Source: Nitrososphaeraceae archaeon (GTDB lineage Archaea; Thermoproteota; Nitrososphaeria; Nitrososphaerales; Nitrososphaeraceae). Taken from it: 5,109 nucleotides of DNA. The stretch covers positions 1 to 5,109 of the forward strand of contig JAREAJ010000063.1 of the NCBI GenBank assembly GCA_029240395.1. Direction: 5' to 3'. The first letter of the stretch is position 1; every line of letters starts with the position of its first letter. The notes beneath the pieces are model-generated. The model saw nothing but the letters and a program-made list of their open reading frames with translations, did no database searches and was not told where the DNA came from. Both the position numbers and the translations under genes were made by a program. Shown in pieces: positions 1-5,109 of this stretch.

Positions 1-156
1 AATACTACCACCACCACCTATCCTGAACATCTTAGTACCACAGACTGAGCATGTTCCAGATATAGCTCGCCTTCCGTTTTTCATTGTTACCTGCTTCTCG
101 TTCTTCATATCTCTTTTAGATTTACATTTTACACAATATGCTTGTGTTGTTACCAA
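1..156 (-). CDS. Small zinc-ribbon protein (DUF5679-like), 3' end outside window
   Basis: Fifty-two codons are visible and the frame is still open at the left edge, so the C-terminus is missing. Two CxxC pairs, C8-V-K-C11 and C36-S-V-C39, frame a basic stretch (K10-K27, with R/K-rich RDMKN and TMKNGRR), followed by TKMFRIG and a run of four glycines. Four cysteines in two knuckles with this spacing are a typical single-zinc ribbon. The pattern YCVKC...KRDMKN...MKNGRRA...CxxCGTKMFRIG matches, from memory, the short DUF5679 proteins common in thaumarchaea. Their function is unknown; nucleic-acid or protein binding is only a guess. The start is placed at TTG (154-156). It is the only ATG/GTG/TTG between the upstream in-frame stop near base 200 and the first cysteine pair, and a TATA-like box lies about 27 bases upstream. 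A later in-frame ATG would cut off the first CxxC. The gene points the same way as the PsbP-like gene, but 309 bases and its own promoter separate them. Confidence 0.8.
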   Translation of the reverse strand, partial: MVTTQAYCVKCKSKRDMKNEKQVTMKNGRRAISGTCSVCGTKMFRIGGGGSI

Positions 157-465
157 TAGAAGGTAAATCTCGTGCTTGAATATAAAAGTAGCTATTTCTT
201 ATAGTATGGATTAGAACAGTCGATGTTCAAACTCAGCCTTATTGCTGCAGTTTTGTAGGTCCAAGGATCTATATCCCTGCGACTAGATCATAGAAATCTC
301 AATTGTGCCAACTAAAAATGACCTAACTAACCTACTCCTGATGACGACATTAAGGGTGGTAAGATAAGCTGACCAATCTCAAGATTTCCTCCGAGTCATG
401 AATCTCCATTAATTTGATTACTAAACTGTAGAGAAACTCTTCAGTCGGCCTCAGACCAAGAGAGC
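157..465. other. Intergenic region between the zinc-ribbon and PsbP-like genes
   Basis: No confident gene is seen in these 309 bases. Bases 157-200 hold the zinc-ribbon promoter. Bases 350-465 are stop-free on the minus strand in the -1 frame relative to the PsbP-like gene (listed separately). Bases 200-349 have stops in the frames I read. On the minus strand a T5 tract (314-318) about 150 bases after the PsbP-like stop codon is the only weak candidate for an archaeal T-rich terminator. I found no tRNA, no paired box C/box D set and no strong hairpin by eye. A small RNA without such signatures cannot be excluded. Confidence 0.6.
180..187 (-). promoter_or_regulatory. TATA-like box of the zinc-ribbon gene
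   Basis: The minus strand reads TTTTATAT here, a close fit to an archaeal TATA box. Its centre is about 27 bases upstream of the TTG at 156, the usual distance from box to transcription start. The message would therefore begin at or next to the start codon, making it leaderless. No purine-rich ribosome site (GGAGG or GGTG type) lies in the 15 bases before the TTG, which agrees. The placement is inferred from spacing and base composition only. Confidence 0.5.
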
Positions 466-469
466 CTAT
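350..469 (-). other. Possible -1 frame C-terminal extension of the PsbP-like gene
   Basis: The PsbP-like frame ends ...ttt aca aaa tag. Re-reading one A of the AAAA run (469-472) avoids the stop and opens 39 further codons (469-353), ending at TAA (350-352). The extra peptide starts IGSLGLRPTEEFLYS, continues with a mixed hydrophobic/acidic stretch (SLVIKLMEIHDSEEILRLV) that would make an amphipathic helix, and ends SLSYHP. The stop-free run in this frame goes back to base 511 but contains no ATG, GTG or TTG before ATG 407-409. It therefore cannot be an ordinary overlapping gene; the alternatives are a 19-residue ORF (350-409), a frameshifted tail, or chance. PsbP-like domains normally finish close to where the annotated frame stops, so chance is quite possible. 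Confidence 0.2.
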
Positions 470-1149
470 TTTGTAAATTCTAAAGAATTTATCATTTGCT
501 GTAGTACGTTCTCATCAGCTGACAATGAACTCAGGATATAACTCGTCTTATCCCGTACAGTGCCAATGAATACAGCTGTTGCATCTCTACCATAAGGGCT
601 ATTCTCATACCTCTGAACTATTTTGTACACTGTAATTCCTGAAATACTAGCTGGTCCGCTTTCCAAAGTGTGAACCCCCGTTTCTGGTTTAAGAGCGTCT
701 GACATCGTCTCTATAAGTTCATCAAAATCCATTCCAGACTCCGATTTAGTAGCATTTATTGATAGAAAAGCCCCTGTTGCAGGAGCAATAGGAATCAACC
801 TAAAAGTGATGATTTTGGACTCAGGAGAACTGGTGACCTCAGCTATGTGAAAATTACTGGGGTATTTTATTTCAAATCCCAAATCAGGATTTTCATATAT
901 CGAAAATTCATCTAGATTGACACTATCTTTATCGCTATCCTGACTAGTTGTCGCTTTTGAAGAGGAACCTTGTGCAGGTGTGATTCTCTTTTGCATTGGC
1001 TGAGATATAAATTGTGTCAATACTAGAAATAATATGAATAATACAACAAAATATTGAAAGGATAGAAATTTAACCATTTTCATTCTATCATGCTTATCAT
1101 GTGTCGCGGCGTTATTAGAATTTCCCTTCTCGTTGCGTGCCCAATCCAT
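466..1149 (-). CDS. Membrane-anchored PsbP-like domain protein
   Basis: This 227-residue protein has a polar 27-residue N-terminus with basic residues just before one hydrophobic segment (about 28-49, FLSFQYFVVLFILFLVL). A Ser/Thr/Asp/Lys linker (about 60-80) follows, then a soluble domain (about 82-227). The layout predicts an N-in signal anchor with the domain outside the cell membrane. There is no cysteine anywhere, so it is not a lipoprotein. The domain opens FSIYENPDLGFEIKYPSNF, the short 'tight-turn then YP-x-x-F/W' start typical of PsbP/DUF1795-type alpha-beta sandwiches. It ends with a helix and strand, VLQQMINSLEF, as these domains usually do. In plants PsbP belongs to photosystem II; the archaeal relatives have no proven role and none should be transferred. 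The ATG at 1149 is preferred over Met23 or Met25 because a TATA-like box lies 26-27 bases upstream. The gene diverges from methionyl-tRNA synthetase across 128 bases. Naming as PsbP-like rests on pattern recognition. Confidence 0.75.
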   Translation of the reverse strand: MDWARNEKGNSNNAATHDKHDRMKMVKFLSFQYFVVLFILFLVLTQFISQPMQKRITPAQGSSSKATTSQDSDKDSVNLDEFSIYENPDLGFEIKYPSNFHIAEVTSSPESKIITFRLIPIAPATGAFLSINATKSESGMDFDELIETMSDALKPETGVHTLESGPASISGITVYKIVQRYENSPYGRDATAVFIGTVRDKTSYILSSLSADENVLQQMINSLEFTK

Positions 1150-1172
1150 CCTAACTGTGAGATGACAAGATA

Positions 1173-1178
1173 GTTTAA
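1173..1178 (-). promoter_or_regulatory. TATA-like box of the PsbP-like gene
   Basis: The minus strand reads CCTTAAACTA, and the TTAAAC core is centred about 26.5 bases before the A of the ATG at 1149. That places transcription start on the start codon. The only purine run before ATG (TTAGG) touches the codon and is too close to act as a ribosome site, which also suggests a leaderless message. The box is a weaker match to the archaeal consensus than the one at 180-187. Confidence 0.4.
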
Positions 1179-1245
1179 GGCCGGTTCTAACTGTCTATGT
1201 TCTCATAACTATAATCTGGGCGGTAATTTCATATATTATAAGAAA

Positions 1246-1253
1246 TTTAATAG
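1246..1253 (+). promoter_or_regulatory. TATA-like box of the methionyl-tRNA synthetase gene
   Basis: TTTAATAG preceded by the purine-rich AGAAA looks like an archaeal TATA box with a BRE-type element. The centre is about 29 bases from the TTG at 1278, giving a leaderless or nearly leaderless message. A second AT-rich candidate, ATATATTATA at 1231-1240, would start transcription near 1262 and leave a leader of about 16 bases. In that case AAGGT (1261-1265) might serve as a weak, rather distant ribosome site. I prefer the nearer box but cannot separate the two from sequence. Confidence 0.45.
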
Positions 1254-1277
1254 CCTGAATAAGGTATTAGAACTAGT

Positions 1278-3041
1278 TTGTCGTTTCAGAACAGAACTGA
1301 TAGTACCAGTCGAACTTTTAACGAAGAGAGTATACAACACTCTACCAACAAGGATAATATCATAATTACAGCTGCTTTGCCCTACGCAAATGGCGAAATC
1401 CACTTAGGGCATATCGCATCGACATATTTGCCCGCCGACATTTTTGCAAGGTATAGCAGACTTGCCGGAAAGGATGTTTGCTATGTATGTGGTACGGACG
1501 ATTATGGAACTCCAGTCTTAGTCAAAGCAGAACAAGAAAACAAAAGTCCTTCTGCTTATGTTGATTATTGGAATAAGAAGGACTTTCAAGATTTCAAGTC
1601 CATTGGAATTTCATTTGATTTTTTTTCAAAAACAAGCTCAGTAGAAAACGTTGAATTTGTCCAGTATGTTTTTCGCGAGCTTCACAAAGAGGGGCTTATT
1701 TATAATAAGAATGTAACACAGTTTTACTGTGAATATGACCAGAAGTTTTTACCGGATAGGTATGTAAAAGGACGTTGTCCCGTTTGTGGCGCAGAGAATC
1801 AATATTCAGATCTCTGCGAGAAATGTGGCAGTATACCAAACGAAATACTCGACCCTAAGTGTAGTATATGCGAGAGGCCGCCCGTTAAGAGAAATAGTTT
1901 GCATTATTTTTTTAGACTATCTTCATTTTCGGTAGAGCTAAGAGATTGGCTGCAAAACAATAACAATCTAGAAGGCGAGGTGAAAAGATACGTGTTGAAC
2001 TGGATAGACAAAGGTCTGCAAGACTGGGACATCACAAGGGATCTTTCTTGGGGAATACCTATTCCTTTGCCCGATGCAGACGGTAAAGTATTCTATGGAT
2101 GGTTTGATAACCATTTATGCTATATCTCCAGTTTCGCGACATTTATGAAGCAACGACATAACGCTACAACAGAAGAATGCCAAAGGGTATGGAATGAATC
2201 TGTGATATATCATTTTATAGGAAAAGATATTGTGTATCACCATTTCCTTTTCCTCCCCGCCGTTAGAATGGGAATAAAACGTAGGTATAAGCTTCCAGAC
2301 TTTATGCCTACCAGAGGTCATCTGCTCCTCTATAACAAAAAGATTTCCAAGAGTAGGAATTGGTATATTGGTCTGAGTGATTTCTTAGCGAGAAATAATC
2401 CTGATTACTTAAGGTTTTATCTTGCTCTTGTAACTCCTAATTCTCAGGCAGACACCAATTTTGACTGGAATGACTTTGCGGATAGAGTAAACAACGACCT
2501 GATTGACAATATCGGCAACTTCGTCAACAGATCTCTTTCATTTATCTCTAGAGCGTATAATGGGAAAGTTCCTCTGCCCGGGCAGTATGATTCTATTGAT
2601 AAAGAGGGGATCGAAGAAATAGAAAATATTTCACACCAAGCCGGGGAATTCTTACTGAAAAATGAAGCAGACAAGGGTCTGAAGCGAATATTAGAGTTTT
2701 CAAGGTTTTTCAACCAATACTTTCAAAAGAAGCAGCCATGGAAAAACAAGGAAATTACTGCGAGTGCTGGGTCTCCGGATGCAACTGCGACAACTCTTTT
2801 TATCTCCGTCAATGCTGTGGCTAGCCTTGCTATATTGTTAGAACCATTTATACCGTTTTCTTCAGAGAAAATTTGGAGTCAGCTGGGGATGGAAGTGTCG
2901 TCAGACGTGCATTATCTAAAATGGACCCATGCATCAAAACTAAATATTAAGTCCGGCCATTCTATCGCCAGTATTCGACCCATATTTCAGAAAATCGATT
3001 CGAAAGAGGTAGCTAAAGAAAAGGCAAGATTCACGAAGTAG
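1278..3041 (+). CDS. metG: Methionyl-tRNA synthetase
   Basis: This cytoplasmic class I enzyme charges tRNA-Met with methionine using ATP and so supplies initiator and elongator Met-tRNA. In the 587 residues: a polar N-tail (1-27); the Rossmann core starting IIITAALPYANGE (28-40); the HIGH signature as HLGH (42-45); the zinc-knuckle insertion with C168/C171, C180/C183 and C195/C198, with C151 also available; WDITRDLSWG (250-259); the methionine-pocket Trp W275 and His H322 (equivalent to E. coli W253 and H301 by my alignment); KMSKS as KISKS (355-359); and a helical anticodon domain (about 400-560) with N479...P487-W488, matching the anticodon-stacking Trp. There is no C-terminal EMAPII-like tRNA-binding domain, which archaea often lack or encode separately. 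TTG at 1278 is the start because an in-frame TAA sits at 1260-1262 and no other ATG, GTG or TTG precedes the core. The usual A-P-x-G after WxD is replaced by N-H-L-C (278-281). The identification is secure. Confidence 0.97.
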   Translation: MSFQNRTDSTSRTFNEESIQHSTNKDNIIITAALPYANGEIHLGHIASTYLPADIFARYSRLAGKDVCYVCGTDDYGTPVLVKAEQENKSPSAYVDYWNKKDFQDFKSIGISFDFFSKTSSVENVEFVQYVFRELHKEGLIYNKNVTQFYCEYDQKFLPDRYVKGRCPVCGAENQYSDLCEKCGSIPNEILDPKCSICERPPVKRNSLHYFFRLSSFSVELRDWLQNNNNLEGEVKRYVLNWIDKGLQDWDITRDLSWGIPIPLPDADGKVFYGWFDNHLCYISSFATFMKQRHNATTEECQRVWNESVIYHFIGKDIVYHHFLFLPAVRMGIKRRYKLPDFMPTRGHLLLYNKKISKSRNWYIGLSDFLARNNPDYLRFYLALVTPNSQADTNFDWNDFADRVNNDLIDNIGNFVNRSLSFISRAYNGKVPLPGQYDSIDKEGIEEIENISHQAGEFLLKNEADKGLKRILEFSRFFNQYFQKKQPWKNKEITASAGSPDATATTLFISVNAVASLAILLEPFIPFSSEKIWSQLGMEVSSDVHYLKWTHASKLNIKSGHSIASIRPIFQKIDSKEVAKEKARFTK

Positions 3042-3186
3042 AACGTGGCAAACCAGGAAGCTATGGACTGCATTTGCTAGTAGGGAAGATACACATTAAT
3101 GGCGTCTCTATGGTTAGGACGAGGATGTTTAATTCAAATATGGACGATCTATATTAGCTCACTAGTCGGCTCTATACAAACTGATT
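3042..3186. other. Convergent spacer between metG and cdc48
   Basis: This stretch of 145 bases separates two genes whose 3' ends face each other. It should hold transcription termination for both. I see no T-rich tract of five or more on either strand and no strong GC-rich hairpin. Its short open frames are under 15 codons. Transcripts from either side may run into the opposite gene, or termination may rely on signals not visible by eye. Confidence 0.6.
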
Positions 3187-5109
3187 TCATGCAAGGCCTG
3201 GCTCGGATATTTCTCTCCTTGGTACCCCTTCTTTGAAATCAGGTTTGCCAAAATGTTCTGCAATTCTCTTGTACATCGACAACTCCTGCGTAGACAGAGG
3301 CCTGATCTTTTTCATAGCTTCTTCGAAGTGCTTCATTTGGATTTTCAATTCCTGTATATGACTGTCCGCTTCCTTTGGGTCCTCGTACTTTGATACATGT
3401 TCGCGTAGGGCAAGCATAACAGCTGCTGACGACAGCGATGCTATATCTGCGCCTGTATATCCTTCTGTGGCGCCTGCCAGCTGAGTAGTGTCGACATCGT
3501 CCGCTAAGGGTTTTTTCTTCGTATGAATTTTTATTATTTGTAATCTCGAATCCCTATCGGGAGGTGGGACATACAACAATCTATCAAACCTGCCCGGCCT
3601 AAGCAATGCAGGGTCAATGATATCGGGCCTATTTGTAGCAGCAATAACTACTACGTTTGTTAGTATTTCAAGCCCATCAAGCTCTGTTAACAGTTGACTG
3701 ATAAGCCTTTCAGTTACATGTGAATCTCCGCCAAAACTTCCTCCCCTTCTAGGGGCAATTGCATCCACTTCATCAAAGAAGATTATGCATGGAGCTGCTT
3801 GTCTAGCTTTTCTGAATACTTCCCTTACTCCCTTTTCTGATTCACCAACCCATTTTGAGAGGAGCTCAGGACCTTTAATACTAATAAAATTAGCCTCGCT
3901 TTCATTTGCAGCAGCCTTTGCAATCAGAGTTTTACCTGTTCCTGGAGGACCATAAAGTAGGATACCTTTTGGAGGAACAGCATCAGCATATGTAAATACG
4001 CCTTGGTATTTGAGTGGCCATTCTACTGCTTCTTGAAGTTCTTGCTTTATTGAAGAAAGACCGCCGATGTCTTCCCATTGAACATCTGGAACCTCGACGA
4101 AAACCTCTCTCATAGCAGAAGGCTCCATTTCTTTTACTACATCCATAAAGTCTTGCATTGTGACGATAATTTTCCTCAGGGTCTCGACCGGAATGCTCTC
4201 AGATGATAAATCTATTTCCGGAAGTATTTTTCTTAGTGCCCCTATTCCAGCTTCTTTTGACAGTGATTGTAAGTCAGCTCCTACAAAACCATGTGAAATA
4301 TCGGCGAGCTTCTCAAGGTTAACGTCTTTTGCAAGCGGCATTCCTCTTGTATGTATTTGCAATATTTCTAGTCGTCCATTCCTATCTGGCACGCCAATTT
4401 CAATTTCCCTATCAAACCTCCCCGGACGACGCAGTGCAGGGTCGATAGCATTCACCCTATTTGTAGCGCCTATTACAACGACTTTTCCCCTTGAGGACAT
4501 GCCATCCATTAACGAAAGTAGTTGAGCAACTATTCTCCTTTCTACTTCTCCGGATACCTCTTCTCGTTTCGGAGCAATGGAATCAATTTCGTCAATAAAG
4601 ATTATTGATGGGGCGTTTTTTTCAGCCTGTTCAAAAACACTTCTTAATTTTTCCTCAGACTCTCCGTAGTATTTGCTCATAATTTCAGGACCACCTATTG
4701 TATAAAAGTTGGCATTTGTTTCATTAGCCACAGCTTTTGCTAGCAGTGTTTTTCCTGTTCCAGGAGGACCGTGAAGTAATACACCTTTTGGTGCTTCAAC
4801 TCCTAATCTTTTGAACAATTCTGGATGTCTTAGCGGTAGTTCTATCATCTCCCTTACTCTACCAACAGCATTGCCTAATCCTCCAATATCCTCATACGTA
4901 ATTGATGGAACTCCACCTTCTTTTGATACCTGCACTGCTTTTGCACTTTCCTCGGAGACTGTAACTTTGGTGGATTCATTTACTATTACCGGACCAGAAG
5001 GATTGGTAGAAATTACTACCAAGTCCACCCTCTGTCCCATAACATTGAGAGGGATCGTGTCACCTTTAGTCATTAATTGACCATTTAGATATTCAGCAAG
5101 GTATTCTTC
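3187..5109 (-). CDS. cdc48: Cdc48/VAT-family double AAA+ ATPase, 5' end outside window
   Basis: This is a ring-forming cytoplasmic ATPase that pulls on and unfolds proteins, often ahead of proteasomal degradation. The frame is open through the right edge ([12 protein letters not shown] precedes the ATG at 5073), so 640 residues are visible and roughly the first 90, most of the double-psi-barrel half of the N-domain, lie outside. The ATG at 5073 falls inside the N-domain ([20 protein letters not shown]) and is not the true start. Counting from that Met: D1 has Walker A GPPGTGKT (102-109), pore loop KYYGES (134-139), Walker B IIFIDEID (157-164), sensor-1 N205 and arginine fingers R216/R219. D2 has Walker A 375-382, pore loop KWVGES (407-412), Walker B IIFFDEVD (430-437), sensor-1 N481 and fingers R492/R495. 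Both ATPase sites look intact. The C-terminus ends EISEPGLA, without the hydrophobic-Tyr-X (HbYX) tail used to dock on the 20S proteasome. Archaea often have several paralogues, so the exact subfamily is uncertain. Confidence 0.96.
   Translation of the reverse strand, partial: EEYLAEYLNGQLMTKGDTIPLNVMGQRVDLVVISTNPSGPVIVNESTKVTVSEESAKAVQVSKEGGVPSITYEDIGGLGNAVGRVREMIELPLRHPELFKRLGVEAPKGVLLHGPPGTGKTLLAKAVANETNANFYTIGGPEIMSKYYGESEEKLRSVFEQAEKNAPSIIFIDEIDSIAPKREEVSGEVERRIVAQLLSLMDGMSSRGKVVVIGATNRVNAIDPALRRPGRFDREIEIGVPDRNGRLEILQIHTRGMPLAKDVNLEKLADISHGFVGADLQSLSKEAGIGALRKILPEIDLSSESIPVETLRKIIVTMQDFMDVVKEMEPSAMREVFVEVPDVQWEDIGGLSSIKQELQEAVEWPLKYQGVFTYADAVPPKGILLYGPPGTGKTLIAKAAANESEANFISIKGPELLSKWVGESEKGVREVFRKARQAAPCIIFFDEVDAIAPRRGGSFGGDSHVTERLISQLLTELDGLEILTNVVVIAATNRPDIIDPALLRPGRFDRLLYVPPPDRDSRLQIIKIHTKKKPLADDVDTTQLAGATEGYTGADIASLSSAAVMLALREHVSKYEDPKEADSHIQELKIQMKHFEEAMKKIRPLSTQELSMYKRIAEHFGKPDFKEGVPRREISEPGLA

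Noticed and set aside
225..234. GTTCAAACTC on the plus strand resembles the T-loop (B-box) of a tRNA.
   Set aside because: The flanking bases do not form the five-pair T stem, and no acceptor stem, D-arm or anticodon arm fits around it.
338..372. CTGATGA followed 24 bases later by CTGA looks like box C and box D of a C/D small RNA.
   Set aside because: Box C lacks its leading purine, the boxes are too close for a full guide RNA, there is no D'/C' pair between them and no terminal stem.
2115..2713. Two open frames of 68 and 89 codons on the minus strand inside the methionyl-tRNA synthetase gene (2115-2321 and 2444-2713).
   Set aside because: They lie antisense to strongly conserved synthetase sequence, resemble no known protein and have no promoter or ribosome site; they are shadows of the real gene.
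3048..3077. GCAAA...TTTGC pairing as a possible metG terminator hairpin.
   Set aside because: It is only five pairs around a 20-base loop with no T-tract after it, and archaea rarely use hairpin terminators.
3149..3190. A 13-codon minus-strand frame ([13 protein letters not shown]) overlapping the Cdc48 stop codon.
   Set aside because: It is too short and has no recognisable feature or independent signal beyond the chance ATGA overlap.
5071..5073. ATG at 5073 as the true start of the Cdc48-like protein, giving 628 residues without a full N-domain.
   Set aside because: The frame stays open to base 5109, and the upstream residues [12 protein letters not shown] fit continuing N-domain sequence, so this Met is internal.
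4160..5080. Two plus-strand open frames of 121 and 89 codons (4160-4525 and 4811-5080) within the Cdc48 gene.
   Set aside because: They are antisense to conserved AAA+ and N-domain sequence, and their Ser/Pro/Ile-rich translations are typical of reverse-strand shadows.

Overview
The window looks archaeal, most likely an ammonia-oxidising-type thaumarchaeon (Nitrososphaerota), with a soil Nitrososphaera/Nitrosocosmicus-like source as a guess. The reasons are: a double-AAA+ Cdc48/VAT ATPase with archaeal pore loops; an archaeal-style methionyl-tRNA synthetase with zinc knuckles; a membrane-anchored PsbP-like protein of a kind I recall from this phylum; a small four-cysteine zinc-ribbon protein; and TATA-like boxes placed 26-29 bases before start codons in place of Shine-Dalgarno sites. 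No genome search was possible, so the lineage is an inference.

Layout. Bases 1-156 (minus) hold the N-terminal 52 codons of a zinc-ribbon protein that runs off the left edge. Bases 157-465 have no confident gene; they carry the zinc-ribbon promoter and a stop-free tail in the -1 frame behind the next gene. Bases 466-1149 (minus) encode a 227-residue signal-anchored PsbP-like protein. Bases 1150-1277 are a compact divergent promoter region. Bases 1278-3041 (plus) encode methionyl-tRNA synthetase from a TTG start. Bases 3042-3186 are a short convergent spacer. Bases 3187-5109 (minus) encode a Cdc48/VAT-family AAA+ unfoldase whose reading frame continues off the right edge, so its start is not in the window.

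The genes are mostly separate transcription units: two diverge at 1150-1277 and two converge at 3042-3186. The well-understood products serve core functions, namely charging of methionine tRNA and ATP-driven protein unfolding. The zinc-ribbon and PsbP-like proteins have no known biochemical role. I see no mobile element, CRISPR array, tRNA or rRNA. This is mainly a housekeeping region. The points most worth a second look are the apparent leaderless TTG starts, the polar N-terminal tail and altered signature motifs of the synthetase, and the possible frameshifted C-terminal extension of the PsbP-like protein.
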